Positions 33,524 to 42,332 of a stretch of 64,000 bases of DNA are shown here, one piece after another. Every line of letters starts with the position of its first letter. Positions within the stretch are counted from its first letter, which is position 1. The position numbers were made by a program, and so were the translations under genes. Below the pieces are notes generated by a model. It was not told where the DNA came from. It worked only from the letters and a program-made list of their open reading frames with translations, and made no database searches. The stretch is from Actinobacillus indolicus (lineage in GTDB: Bacteria; Pseudomonadota; Gammaproteobacteria; Enterobacterales; Pasteurellaceae), in NCBI RefSeq assembly GCF_004519515.1, contig NZ_CP038145.1, positions 1,322,001-1,386,000 of the forward strand, given 5' to 3'.

Positions 33524-34798
33524 ATGTTCAATCATTTTGACCAAAATAACAATTTCATTTCTCGCTCACAACAAATTTCCCAGCAATTACAACAAGATAA
33601 CATACAAGCGGTAGGATTGTGGTTAGAAGATGCCAGTCAGTTTGCTTGTGTGTTGTTGGCTTGTTTAAATGCAAAAGTGCGGGTGTTATTGCCCCCGAAT
33701 CTGCTTGAAGAAAATCAGCAATGGGTTAGTGAAAATGCCGATTTTTTCTTTCAGGAGGAACATTTTTCTTCCTATGGTAATTTGCAAAAAATTGAGAAAA
33801 TCTTACCGCTTGTTGATAAACAAAATCCCACTGAAATCTGGTTAAAGACTTCTGGCAGTAGTGGTGAGGCAAAAATTATCAAAAAAAACGCCCAACAAAT
33901 GTGGCGAGAAGTTGAAACTTTAAGCCAAGTGTTACCTTTTGAACGTTCAGCGGATATTCATCTGATTGGCAGTGTTAGTGTACAACATTTATATGGATTA
34001 ACCTTCCGTGTGTTTTTACCGCTTGAAATGGGGTGGCAGTTAGGCACAGTGCAGTTACATTATCCTGAATATTTGATTGCGGAAAGTCGTCATTATCGCT
34101 GTATTTGGATCAGTAGCCCTGCTTTATTAACCCATCTTAATTTAGACAACGTAGAACTTGGTCATTGCAAGATCGAAGGTATCATTTCCTCTGGTGGTGC
34201 ATTACCTGAATTGACAGCAAAAGCATTAAGGGCAAAATTGGCTTGCCCTGTGGTGGAAATTTATGGCAGTACTGAAACAGGGGTGATCGCTCGCCGTTTA
34301 GATGAACAATTATGGCAAGCGATGCCAAATAGCCAAATTGGACTCAATGAGCAAGGTGCCTTGTGGGTGCAGTCTGATTGGATTAAAGGGAGAGAGCAAA
34401 CCGCCGATGCTGTTGAGATCAGCGAGCAGGGATTTAAGTTATTAGGGCGAATTGATCGTATTGTCAAACTAGGCGATAAACGTGTGTCGTTGGTCAATAT
34501 TGAACAAGACTTACTCAAACACGCTTGGGTGAGCGATTGTTATATTGCCTTACATATTCAGCAACCTCGTCCTTTGGCTTGGGTGGCATTATCTGCAGAA
34601 GGAATAGAGGCATTTAGGCGGTTAGGGCGTAAAGCGGTTATCTCTACCTTAAAAAACGCGTTATCTCTTACACAAGAGAAATTTGCCTTGCCCCGTTTTT
34701 GGCGTTTTTGTGATAAATTACCTCGCAATAGTCAATCGAAAATTAGCCGTTCAGATTTTGAGAAAATCTGTTTGACGACTGAAAATGAGGTGTGTTGA
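33524..34798 (+). CDS. apeH: Second acyl-ACP synthetase, ApeH type (unfused)
   Basis: A 424-residue AMP-dependent ligase (LKTSGSSGEAKII, YGSTETGVIA, LPRNSQSKISRSDF). It is a clear paralogue of the ligase domain at 29124, alignable over its whole length, but has no dehydratase domain. The ATG at 33524 has GGAA 9 bp upstream; the ATG at 33509 lacks a ribosome site. Whether both ligases activate the same acid is unknown. Its stop overlaps the GT2 start (TGATG). Confidence 0.85.
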   Translation: MFNHFDQNNNFISRSQQISQQLQQDNIQAVGLWLEDASQFACVLLACLNAKVRVLLPPNLLEENQQWVSENADFFFQEEHFSSYGNLQKIEKILPLVDKQNPTEIWLKTSGSSGEAKIIKKNAQQMWREVETLSQVLPFERSADIHLIGSVSVQHLYGLTFRVFLPLEMGWQLGTVQLHYPEYLIAESRHYRCIWISSPALLTHLNLDNVELGHCKIEGIISSGGALPELTAKALRAKLACPVVEIYGSTETGVIARRLDEQLWQAMPNSQIGLNEQGALWVQSDWIKGREQTADAVEISEQGFKLLGRIDRIVKLGDKRVSLVNIEQDLLKHAWVSDCYIALHIQQPRPLAWVALSAEGIEAFRRLGRKAVISTLKNALSLTQEKFALPRFWRFCDKLPRNSQSKISRSDFEKICLTTENEVC

Positions 34799-35529
34799 TG
34801 CAAGTTGAATTTAAGCCCGTTGTTGTGATTCCCCATTACAACCATTCCAAAACCATTACCAATGTAGTAGAACAAATTTTAGCTCAAGGCTTGCCCGTAC
34901 TGATTGTCGATGACGGTTCTGCCGTTGAGCATCATTCCATTTTGAAACAACTAGCTCAAAATGAACAGGTGAACGTTGTTTTTTGTGAAAAGAATGGTGG
35001 CAAAGGGATGGCGGTTAAAGTTGGGTTTCAACAAGCACTGGAGCAAGGATACACGCACGCCGTTCAAGTGGATGCCGATGGGCAACATCAATTATCCGAT
35101 ATATTAAAAATGGTGGCGTTAGCCAAACAACACCCAACAGCTATCATTTGTGGAAAACCGATTTATGGCGATGATGCACCAAAATCCCGTTTATATGGGC
35201 GTAAGATCACTAATTTTTGGCTGACGGTGAATACTCTTTCTTTTGATATTCCTGATGGAATGTGCGGTTTTCGGTTGTATCCATTATCATCCGCTGTTCA
35301 AGTTTTCAATGAAGAACGTATCGGCGAACGAATGGACTTTGATGTCGAAGTTTTAGTGCGTTGCCATTGGCGGAAAATCCCAATGATCTGGGTTGATACG
35401 CCGGTAAAATATGAACAAGGGGGAGTTTCTCATTTTCGTGGCTGGGCAGATAATTGGTTAATTAGCAAAATGCACGCTCGGTTGTTTTTTGGTATGCTTG
35501 GGCGAATATTAACAGGGAAAAGCGTATGA
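34798..35529 (+). CDS. Family 2 glycosyltransferase of the aryl polyene cluster
   Basis: A 243-residue GT2-family protein: VVVIPHYNHSKTITNVVEQIL, LIVDDGSAVEHH, and the metal-binding VQVDADGQHQLSDI, followed by DGMCGFRLYPL. The dolichyl-phosphate-mannose-synthase-like fold suggests a membrane-lipid or head-group sugar transfer in APE lipid assembly. It overlaps the next acyltransferase by 4 bp; the two activities are fused in some APE clusters. Confidence 0.83.
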   Translation: MQVEFKPVVVIPHYNHSKTITNVVEQILAQGLPVLIVDDGSAVEHHSILKQLAQNEQVNVVFCEKNGGKGMAVKVGFQQALEQGYTHAVQVDADGQHQLSDILKMVALAKQHPTAIICGKPIYGDDAPKSRLYGRKITNFWLTVNTLSFDIPDGMCGFRLYPLSSAVQVFNEERIGERMDFDVEVLVRCHWRKIPMIWVDTPVKYEQGGVSHFRGWADNWLISKMHARLFFGMLGRILTGKSV

Positions 35530-36446
35530 GCCAGCAACATTGGGCAAAGCAGAATGAACGAGGCAATCGCTTTTTTCTCACGTTAACCCGTTTGATTGTG
35601 AAACATTTTCCTCTTGGCGGTATTCGTTTTGTGACCTTTTGGGTGGTTCTCTATTTTTTTCTGACCTCCAAAAAGATGAGAATCCACATTCAGCGTTATC
35701 AGCACTATTTGCAACAAAGCCACCCTGAAGTGCAATTACCCCGTTATGCCGTTTTTAAACAATTTCTTAGCTTTGGCGAAGCAATTACTGATCGCTTTGC
35801 GGTGTGGCAACGGAAAATTCGTTATCAAGATTTGATTGTTGATGATGCGGATAATCTTTATGCCGATATGGATAATCCTGCGGAAAGAGGGCAAATACTC
35901 GTCTGTTCCCATTTTGGCAATATTGAGATTTGTCGAGCATTAGTAGGAAGTGGACATCACCCAAATTTTCATTTAAATGTCTTAGTACATAATCGCCACG
36001 CAGAAGAATTTAATAAAGCCTTAGTGGAGGCGGGCGCAGACGATCTTTCTCTAATTCAGGTGGAAGATTTAGATGCTCAAAAAATGCTTGCCTTAGCAGA
36101 ACGAATTGAACGAGGCGAATGGATTGCCATTGCGGCAGATCGAATACCAATTCGGGGAGATAAAACGGAATCCGTTAATTTTTTAGGCAAGTCTGCCCAG
36201 TTTCCTCAAGGAGCTTGGTTATTGGCATCACTACTAAAAACCCCGATTAATACGGTGTTTTGTATAAAAGAGCAGGGAAAATACCGCTTGCAACTTCGTC
36301 GTTTTTCTTCCGCCATTCAAGGCAGACGGCAAGTGCGTGACCAAAACATTCAAAGTGCGATGCAAAAATACGCCAATTTATTAGCAAAAGAGTGTGCAAA
36401 AAATCCATTATTATGGTTTAATTTTTATAATTTTTGGAACGAATAA
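35526..36446 (+). CDS. LpxL/HtrB-like lipid acyltransferase of the cluster
   Basis: A 306-residue protein of the lipid A acyltransferase-like family. The N terminus has one membrane segment (GGIRFVTFWVVLYFFLTS). The HX4D-like motif is SHFGNIEICRAL, and AADRIPIRGDKTESVNFLGKSAQFPQGAWLLASLLKTPI matches the substrate-site region. It probably transfers a fatty acyl or polyene chain to the lipid anchor. It is last in a tight run with ligase 2 and the GT2. Confidence 0.8.
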   Translation: MSQQHWAKQNERGNRFFLTLTRLIVKHFPLGGIRFVTFWVVLYFFLTSKKMRIHIQRYQHYLQQSHPEVQLPRYAVFKQFLSFGEAITDRFAVWQRKIRYQDLIVDDADNLYADMDNPAERGQILVCSHFGNIEICRALVGSGHHPNFHLNVLVHNRHAEEFNKALVEAGADDLSLIQVEDLDAQKMLALAERIERGEWIAIAADRIPIRGDKTESVNFLGKSAQFPQGAWLLASLLKTPINTVFCIKEQGKYRLQLRRFSSAIQGRRQVRDQNIQSAMQKYANLLAKECAKNPLLWFNFYNFWNE

Positions 36447-36480
36447 CGCCCAATTATTTCTTACTTAAATAGGAGCTTTT

Positions 36481-36906
36481 ATGAAATTAGCAAAATCTTT
36501 AACTATCGCTTTAACTGCATTAGTTGTCGCTGCTTGTGCGCCACGTGATACCACACACTATCTTTCAATCAGTGAAGCGTTAAATTCACCTCAAGCTAAA
36601 GAAGTGTTAGATCCAAAAATTAAACTTTATTTTGGTAAACCAGCACCTGGTAAAACTTTAGTAAAAGGCGCAGTCACCAATCCAAAAACTAATGCGTTAA
36701 ATAAAACGGATTTAGAAGCTTGCCAATGGGCATTCCTATCTGCGGTGAAGCGTTTCCAAGAACGTGCACAAAAAGAGGGTGGCACAAAAGTGGGTAACTT
36801 AGTCAGTTACTACAAGAAAAAAGAGTACAGTAGTACAACAAAATATGAATGTCACGCAGGCCGTAGCATTGCTGGCGTAGCCCTAAAAGGCGATATTGTT
36901 AAATAA
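36481..36906 (+). CDS. Small conserved lipoprotein (misnamed 'excinuclease' family)
   Basis: A 141-residue lipoprotein with a signal peptide and lipobox VAAC (Cys19). The conserved parts are HYLSISEALNSPQAKEVLDPKIKLYFG and a C-terminal region with CQWAFLSAVKRFQERAQ and YECHAGRSIAGVALKGDI. Relatives are often listed as excinuclease ATPase subunit, for which there is no support in this sequence. Function unknown. The gene has a good AGGAG site. Two conserved Cys (AC and EC) may form a disulphide. Confidence 0.65.
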   Translation: MKLAKSLTIALTALVVAACAPRDTTHYLSISEALNSPQAKEVLDPKIKLYFGKPAPGKTLVKGAVTNPKTNALNKTDLEACQWAFLSAVKRFQERAQKEGGTKVGNLVSYYKKKEYSSTTKYECHAGRSIAGVALKGDIVK

Positions 36907-36912
36907 TCTTTT

Positions 36913-36934
36913 GGGTGGGCTATGCTCACCCTAC
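36913..36934 (-). repeat. Single REP-like hairpin
   Basis: GGGTGGGC-TAT-GCTCACCCTAC: a hairpin ending in CTAC, which on the minus strand reads GTAG followed by the stem. It is a single arm of the REP type found elsewhere in this window. Confidence 0.6.
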
Positions 36935-36946
36935 TTCATTTAAGCA

Positions 36947-37393
36947 ATGAGAATAAAAAAACACATTTACGCACGCCACGCCTCAGAATATGAGATCCCT
37001 TTTTTCGATGTGGATCCGATGAATATTATGTGGCACGGCAACTACGTTAAATATCTGGAAATGGCACGCTGTGCATTTCTGGAAGAAATTCATTACACCT
37101 ATGATGTGATGGGTGAAAAAGGTTATAGCTGGCCGATTGTGCAACTGAATTTAAAATATGTAAAACCAGCTCGTTTTCGCCAAAAAATTCGGGTGAATTT
37201 AGCGGTTGTGGAATATGAAAGTTGTCTGCGTATTGATTATACGATTGTAGATTGCCAAACCAATCAAAAATTAACCACAGGCAGTACCACTCAAGTTGCT
37301 GTAGATTTAAAAACGGGTGAAATGCAGTTGCAGACACCGCAATCTTGGCGCGATACATTGGAAAATTATCACGGGTTTATGCCTTGTCTATAA
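36947..37393 (+). CDS. 4-hydroxybenzoyl-CoA-type thioesterase of the cluster
   Basis: A 148-residue hot-dog thioesterase. The motif IPFFDVDPMNIMWHGNYVKYLEMAR carries the catalytic Asp of the YbgC/4-HBT group. In APE clusters such a thioesterase may proofread or release the polyene from ACP. It starts 12 bp after a REP-like hairpin and is followed by the LolA-like gene after 15 bp. Confidence 0.82.
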   Translation: MRIKKHIYARHASEYEIPFFDVDPMNIMWHGNYVKYLEMARCAFLEEIHYTYDVMGEKGYSWPIVQLNLKYVKPARFRQKIRVNLAVVEYESCLRIDYTIVDCQTNQKLTTGSTTQVAVDLKTGEMQLQTPQSWRDTLENYHGFMPCL

Positions 37394-37408
37394 TTTAAGA
37401 AACATTTT

Positions 37409-37993
37409 ATGAAAAAACTGATTACGTTTGCTTTTCTGCTATTTTCCCCGTTAGTTTTTGCATTTTCTCAGCAAGATCTTATTACTCAATTGCAAAAACC
37501 TAATAACTTACAAGGTGATTTTACCCAACAACGTTTTTTAAAAGCGATGTCAAAACCAATCACCAGCACAGGGCAATTTGTGTTAGTCAAAAATCAAGGG
37601 CTGTTATGGCAAATGCAAAAACCTTTTGCCAGCCAGTTACGCGTAAAAAAAGAGGAGATTAGCCACTGGAACGGTTCACAATGGGTGAATAATCAAAAAT
37701 TAGGGCAATCGGAGCAAATCAATCTCTTTTTAGGCTTGCTGTCAGGGGATATTTCCGCCCTTTCAAGCCAATTTGATCTCGCTTTATCGGGCGATGCGAA
37801 AAACTGGATATTAACCCTAACCCCAAACAGCTTATTGATGAAACAAATCTTTACGCATATTGTGATTGGTGGCGATGAGGTAGTAAAACAGATTGAACTC
37901 AATGAAACACAAGGCGATAGGACTTTAATTCGCTTTGAAAAAATTCAACAAAATCAACCGCTTTCAGCCTCAGTGAGCAAAGCCTTACACTAG
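37409..37993 (+). CDS. LolA-like periplasmic lipid carrier of the cluster
   Basis: A 194-residue LolA-fold protein. The signal peptide (MKKLITFAFLLFSPLVFA) is followed by LQGDFTQQRFLKAMSKPITSTGQFVLVKNQGLLWQMQKPF, the LolA-like opening. It is a cluster-specific paralogue, not the housekeeping LolA. It probably carries the pigment lipid through the periplasm with the MMPL protein downstream. Confidence 0.8.
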   Translation: MKKLITFAFLLFSPLVFAFSQQDLITQLQKPNNLQGDFTQQRFLKAMSKPITSTGQFVLVKNQGLLWQMQKPFASQLRVKKEEISHWNGSQWVNNQKLGQSEQINLFLGLLSGDISALSSQFDLALSGDAKNWILTLTPNSLLMKQIFTHIVIGGDEVVKQIELNETQGDRTLIRFEKIQQNQPLSASVSKALH

Positions 37994-38005
37994 GAATTTG
38001 CAAAA

Positions 38006-40291
38006 ATGTGTATCCATCTGACCACTTGTCGCACGCTTTTTCTGCTGTTTTTAGTTGGCGTCTGTGTTTTATTTGGTATCCAGCTACGGTCAGGGCATTG
38101 GTTACAAACGGATCTACAAGCACTACTTCCACAGGAACAGCATTGGTCTGCTCTACAAATAGAGGCGGATAAATTTCAAGAACGGCAACTTAATCGCCAA
38201 ATTATTGGGCTTGTAGGACATTCTGAACCAGAGCAGGCGTTTAAGATTGCTCAACAAATCAGCAAGCGATGGCAGCAAAGCACACTTTTTCAACAGGTTA
38301 ATAGTAAAATTCAGCCTGATTTACCCCGGCTACGAACCGAAATTCAGCAACTCAGTTTAGCTGTATTGCCTCCAAAAATTCGTACCCAACTACTTGAAAA
38401 ACCAGAAGAATATTTCCAACAATATGCAGAACAGATTGTTAATCCTTTCGCTCAAACCCATTTATTGCCTTTAGAGCAAGACTGGCTTGGGCTTGGGCGT
38501 TTTGTGCTTGCCCAATCGCAAATACAAAGTGCAGTGCAATGGAATGTAGAGAATGGAATGCTTTATATTCCAACGGCAGACATCACTTGGGTGCTATTAC
38601 GCGGTGAACTGGCGGAAAATGATTTAATCAATCCGCAACAAGCTCTTGCCGATCTGACTCAGCAAAGTGAACAGATAGCGACCAACCAAAATGCAAAATG
38701 GTTAGCAACAGGATCTGCCTTATTTGCCAATGCCACTAAACAGCAAGCGGAACAAGAAAGTACCTTAATGAGTCTATTAGGTGTCAGTCTTACACTACTG
38801 CTATTACTTGCCGTTTTTCGGACATTCAAGGTTCTGTGGCTTTTTTTACCTATCGGAATCGGAATGTTGTCGGGCGTAGTAGCGACCATTTTAGCTTTCG
38901 GGCAAATTCATATTTTAACCTTAGTGATTGGCACAAGTTTGATTGGGGTGCTGATTGATTTTCCACTGCATTGGCTTTCCTCTTCGCTATTTGCAGAGAA
39001 ATGGCAAGGCGAGCAAGCCATGGCAAAATTACGTTTTACCTTTGTAATTAGTCTTGCTGTTACCTTATTGGGCTATGGCGTGTTAGGCTTTACGATTTTG
39101 CCCGTACTAAAACAGACCGCACTTTTTTCCAGTGTGGCATTAATTTGTGCCATTCTTGCCACAATCCTTTTTCTTCCACCTCAATTTCAGCGTTACCAAC
39201 CTCGCAAGCGGTCAGAGTGGGGCAAAAATTTGCAAATAGCGTTGCCTAATGGGTTAGAAAAAATAATTTTGCTACTGTTAGGTTTATGGATTGCAATCGG
39301 TGTGGCGAAAAGTGAATGGAAAGATGATATTCGTCAATGGGTAGCAATGCCAGCAGAGTTGCTTTCTCAAGCCAAACAAATCAGTGAAATTACAGGGATT
39401 GATTTAGGTAGCCAATATTTTTTAATTGTGGCAGAAAACGATGGAAAATTGCTCAATGTAGATAAAAGTTTGACTAAACAGCTAGAAGGTTTGGTGGAAC
39501 AGGGTAAGCTGACGCAGTTTCAATCCTTGAGCCAATGGATAATGTCGGAAACAGAGCAGAAACAATTTGCAAGCCAGTTAGCCTTGCGATTAACGCCACA
39601 GGATTATGCCATTTTACAAGAGATCGGTGTTCCGACCGAGCCTATTACTCAATCGCAACATAACTTACCAAACCGACCGTTTGTGAGTTTAAAACAGGCT
39701 CTAAGTATGCAGTTGGGGCAAGGGTGGCAGAGCTTGTATCTTGGTGAAATCGTACCGAAACAGGTTGTTGCTTTGGTTAAAGTATCAGGTATTCGAGATC
39801 TATCCGCCTTGCAAGCTCTTGCAGATAATCAAGAGATTTTTTGGCAGGATAAACGCTACCATTTAAACCAAGCCTTTGAACAAACACGAGATCAAACGGC
39901 ATGGTTGAAATTACTCTCTTTTGTCATTGCTGGTTTGCTACTGTGGAAATACTTTGGCTTAAAACAGACGGGAAAAATGTTACTAATTCCACTTTTTGCC
40001 ATTGTCAGTACCGTTGCGGCATTTGGGTGGCTTGCAATGCCAATTAGTCTGTTTACGATGTTTGGATTGCTATTGGTTTCAGCCATTGGCATTGATTATA
40101 CGGCCTATATGCAAACCGCTCCTGAACCATTACACAGCAAGCGAGTGGCTATTTTATTGGCAGCAAGTACAACCTTGATTTCATTTTTGCTATTAAGCCT
40201 CAGTTCTACCCCGGCTGTAGCCTCTTTTGGAATCAGCGTCAGTATTGGCATTTTATTTAGTGTGCTAAGTACCTTTAAACTATTACGTTAA
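38006..40291 (+). CDS. MMPL/RND-family exporter of the cluster
   Basis: A 761-residue inner-membrane exporter in two repeats. Each repeat has one helix, a periplasmic domain, then a group of five helices (LLGVSLTLLLLLAVFRTFKVLWLFLPIGIGMLSG and onward; LKLLSFVIAGLLLWKYF and onward). The motif GVLIDFPLHWLSS and its partner GIDYTAYMQ hold the conserved Asp of the proton relay (one per repeat). With the LolA-like gene it forms the likely route to the outer membrane. Typical of APE clusters. Confidence 0.82.
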   Translation: MCIHLTTCRTLFLLFLVGVCVLFGIQLRSGHWLQTDLQALLPQEQHWSALQIEADKFQERQLNRQIIGLVGHSEPEQAFKIAQQISKRWQQSTLFQQVNSKIQPDLPRLRTEIQQLSLAVLPPKIRTQLLEKPEEYFQQYAEQIVNPFAQTHLLPLEQDWLGLGRFVLAQSQIQSAVQWNVENGMLYIPTADITWVLLRGELAENDLINPQQALADLTQQSEQIATNQNAKWLATGSALFANATKQQAEQESTLMSLLGVSLTLLLLLAVFRTFKVLWLFLPIGIGMLSGVVATILAFGQIHILTLVIGTSLIGVLIDFPLHWLSSSLFAEKWQGEQAMAKLRFTFVISLAVTLLGYGVLGFTILPVLKQTALFSSVALICAILATILFLPPQFQRYQPRKRSEWGKNLQIALPNGLEKIILLLLGLWIAIGVAKSEWKDDIRQWVAMPAELLSQAKQISEITGIDLGSQYFLIVAENDGKLLNVDKSLTKQLEGLVEQGKLTQFQSLSQWIMSETEQKQFASQLALRLTPQDYAILQEIGVPTEPITQSQHNLPNRPFVSLKQALSMQLGQGWQSLYLGEIVPKQVVALVKVSGIRDLSALQALADNQEIFWQDKRYHLNQAFEQTRDQTAWLKLLSFVIAGLLLWKYFGLKQTGKMLLIPLFAIVSTVAAFGWLAMPISLFTMFGLLLVSAIGIDYTAYMQTAPEPLHSKRVAILLAASTTLISFLLLSLSSTPAVASFGISVSIGILFSVLSTFKLLR

Positions 40292-40304
40292 ATATTGGAG
40301 AAAG

Positions 40305-41546
40305 ATGATGAGTCAATTTGATGTGGTTATCATTGGCGCAGGGCCATCAGGTTCTGTTTCGGCCTCATTACTTAAAAAACAGGGCTTAAATGTTTGTGTG
40401 TTAGAAAAGCAGCATTTCCCTCGTTTTGTAATTGGAGAAAGTTTATTGCCATACTGTATGGATATTTTGTCAGAGGCAGAACTGGTTGATGCTGTTCACA
40501 CAGAGCCAAGTTTCCAATTCAAAAACGGTGCAGCATTTACTTGGGGAAATCGTAATACCTTTTTTGACTTTACCGATAAATTTACCGCAGGCCCGGGAAC
40601 AACCTATCAAGTTCGTCGTGGTATCTTCGATAAGATTTTGATTGATGAAACGGCGAAAAAAGGCGTTGAAGTCCGTTTTGGTCACGAAGTATTAGCGTTA
40701 GATAATTCAGGCGACGATGCTGTATTAAATGTGCGTACGGAGCAAGGTGAAGAATACCAACTTCGTGCAAAATTTGTGTTAGACGCTAGTGGCTATGGAC
40801 GTGTATTACCACGTTTATTAGATTTAGAAACGCCATCACACCTTCCTGCACGTATTGCTCACTTTACCCATATTGATGATAACATTACTGATCCTGCTTT
40901 TGATCGTAATAAAATTCTAATTACCACTCACCCTGAACACCGTGATGTTTGGCTATGGACAATTCCATTTGCCGATAACCGTTGCTCTATTGGTGTCGTC
41001 GGTTTGCCAGAAACCCTTGCTGGCGATAGCGAAACCGTGTTGAAAAAATTTGCGTTGGAATGTCCAATGCTAAAACGCATTTTAGTTAATGCAAATTGGG
41101 ACAATGAATTCCCATATCGCAATATTCAAGGCTATTCCGCTAATGTAAAAGCCCTACACGGCAAACATTTTGCTTTATTAGGCAATGCGGCAGAATTTTT
41201 AGATCCCGTGTTCTCATCAGGCGTGACTATTGCACTACATTCAGCCCGTCTTGCCAGCCGTTTAATTCCACGTCAATTAAAAGGCGAGCAGGTAGATTGG
41301 CAAACAGAATTTGCACAGCCATTAATGGTGGGCGTTAATGCATTCCGTACTTATGTGAACGGTTGGTATAGCACTATTTTCCAAGATGTGATTTATGCAA
41401 GAAATCCACAACCAGAAATCCGCCAAATGTTATCTTCTATTTTGGCTGGTTATGCTTGGGACGAAAAAAATCCATTTGTGGCAAAATCAGATGCTCGCTT
41501 AAAAGCATTAGCAGAATTGTGCGGTGTTGCGACGCAAGATGCATAA
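40305..41546 (+). CDS. FAD-dependent oxidoreductase of the cluster (halogenase-like fold)
   Basis: A 413-residue flavoprotein. The FAD-binding Rossmann motif is VVIIGAGPSGSVSASLL, and the VIGESLLP and DASGYGR motifs are those of the flavin monooxygenase/tryptophan-halogenase fold. It could hydroxylate or otherwise change the aryl head group or polyene; no halogenase lysine motif was confirmed. The ATG at 40308 has better spacing to GGAG than 40305. It is the last gene of the cluster, with yceD 54 bp beyond. Confidence 0.8.
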   Translation: MMSQFDVVIIGAGPSGSVSASLLKKQGLNVCVLEKQHFPRFVIGESLLPYCMDILSEAELVDAVHTEPSFQFKNGAAFTWGNRNTFFDFTDKFTAGPGTTYQVRRGIFDKILIDETAKKGVEVRFGHEVLALDNSGDDAVLNVRTEQGEEYQLRAKFVLDASGYGRVLPRLLDLETPSHLPARIAHFTHIDDNITDPAFDRNKILITTHPEHRDVWLWTIPFADNRCSIGVVGLPETLAGDSETVLKKFALECPMLKRILVNANWDNEFPYRNIQGYSANVKALHGKHFALLGNAAEFLDPVFSSGVTIALHSARLASRLIPRQLKGEQVDWQTEFAQPLMVGVNAFRTYVNGWYSTIFQDVIYARNPQPEIRQMLSSILAGYAWDEKNPFVAKSDARLKALAELCGVATQDA

Positions 41547-41599
41547 AATCAGATTTTCTCTTTGACTAGTTGCTTCAAAATCTGTAATATTCGCACCCT

Positions 41600-42124
41600 A
41601 TGCAAAAGGTAAAACTACCCCTAACTATTGACCCATATAAAGACGCACAGCGTCGAATGGACTACGAAGGCTACATTTCTGCGAGCCTACTTAGCCGTTT
41701 GGGTGAATCTGTTGGTCAAGTGCTGGGCGATGCACAAGTTACTTTATCGTTATATGTTGATCCGCAAAAACTCACAGTGATTAAAGGCACTGCAAAAGTT
41801 GATGTGGAGCTAGACTGTCAACGTTGTGGTAATCCGTTTTCGCAAACACTCGACTGCACATTTTGTTTCAGCCCTGTATCTAATTTAGAGCAGGCGGACA
41901 ATTTGCCCGAGATTTATGAGCCGATTGAAGTTGATTCTTTTGGTGAAATAAATCTGCTAGAGATGATAGAAGACGAATTCATTCTGTCATTACCTCTAGT
42001 ACCAATGCATACCGATGAACACTGTGAAGTGTCCGAAAGCGAATTGGTTTTTGGCGAACTACCAGAAGAACTGGCAAAGAAACCAAATCCTTTCGCAATA
42101 TTAGCTAATTTAAAGAAAAACTAG
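41600..42124 (+). CDS. yceD: YceD (DUF177) protein
   Basis: A 174-residue YceD-family protein. It begins KVKLPLTIDPYKDAQRRMDYEGYI, has a CxxC pair in DVELDCQRCGNPF, and ends with FAILANLKKN. It precedes rpmF as in most gamma-proteobacteria and is thought to be linked to 23S rRNA or ribosome work; the exact role is unknown. It heads the yceD-rpmF-plsX-fabH group, on core DNA right after the pigment cluster. Confidence 0.93.
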   Translation: MQKVKLPLTIDPYKDAQRRMDYEGYISASLLSRLGESVGQVLGDAQVTLSLYVDPQKLTVIKGTAKVDVELDCQRCGNPFSQTLDCTFCFSPVSNLEQADNLPEIYEPIEVDSFGEINLLEMIEDEFILSLPLVPMHTDEHCEVSESELVFGELPEELAKKPNPFAILANLKKN

Positions 42125-42144
42125 ATCTAGTAGGAGTATAGCCA

Positions 42145-42306
42145 ATGGCTGTTCAACAAAATAAGAAATCTCGTTCACGTCGTGATATGCGTCGTTCACA
42201 CGATGCGTTAACCACAGCTGCAGTATCTGTAGATGCACGTGGCGAAACCCACTTACGTCACCACGTAACTGCTGACGGTTACTACCGTGGTCGTAAAATC
42301 AAATAA
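42145..42306 (+). CDS. rpmF: 50S ribosomal protein L32
   Basis: A 53-residue protein, MAVQQNKKSRSRRDMRRSHD at the start and YYRGRKIK at the end, the L32 pattern. It follows yceD after 20 bp with a TAGGAG ribosome site. The gene is short and easily missed. Confidence 0.97.
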   Translation: MAVQQNKKSRSRRDMRRSHDALTTAAVSVDARGETHLRHHVTADGYYRGRKIK

Positions 42307-42332
42307 TCAATAGAATCTCGTAGAGGTTTAAA

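Noticed and set aside
36481..36906. Excinuclease function for the small lipoprotein
   Set aside because: The protein is a 141-residue lipoprotein without any nucleotide-binding motif; the name is a carried-over label of the family.
40305..41546. Tryptophan halogenase for the FAD enzyme
   Set aside because: It shares the FAD fold, but I could not confirm the halogenase lysine and WxWxIP-type motifs; it is called an oxidoreductase only.
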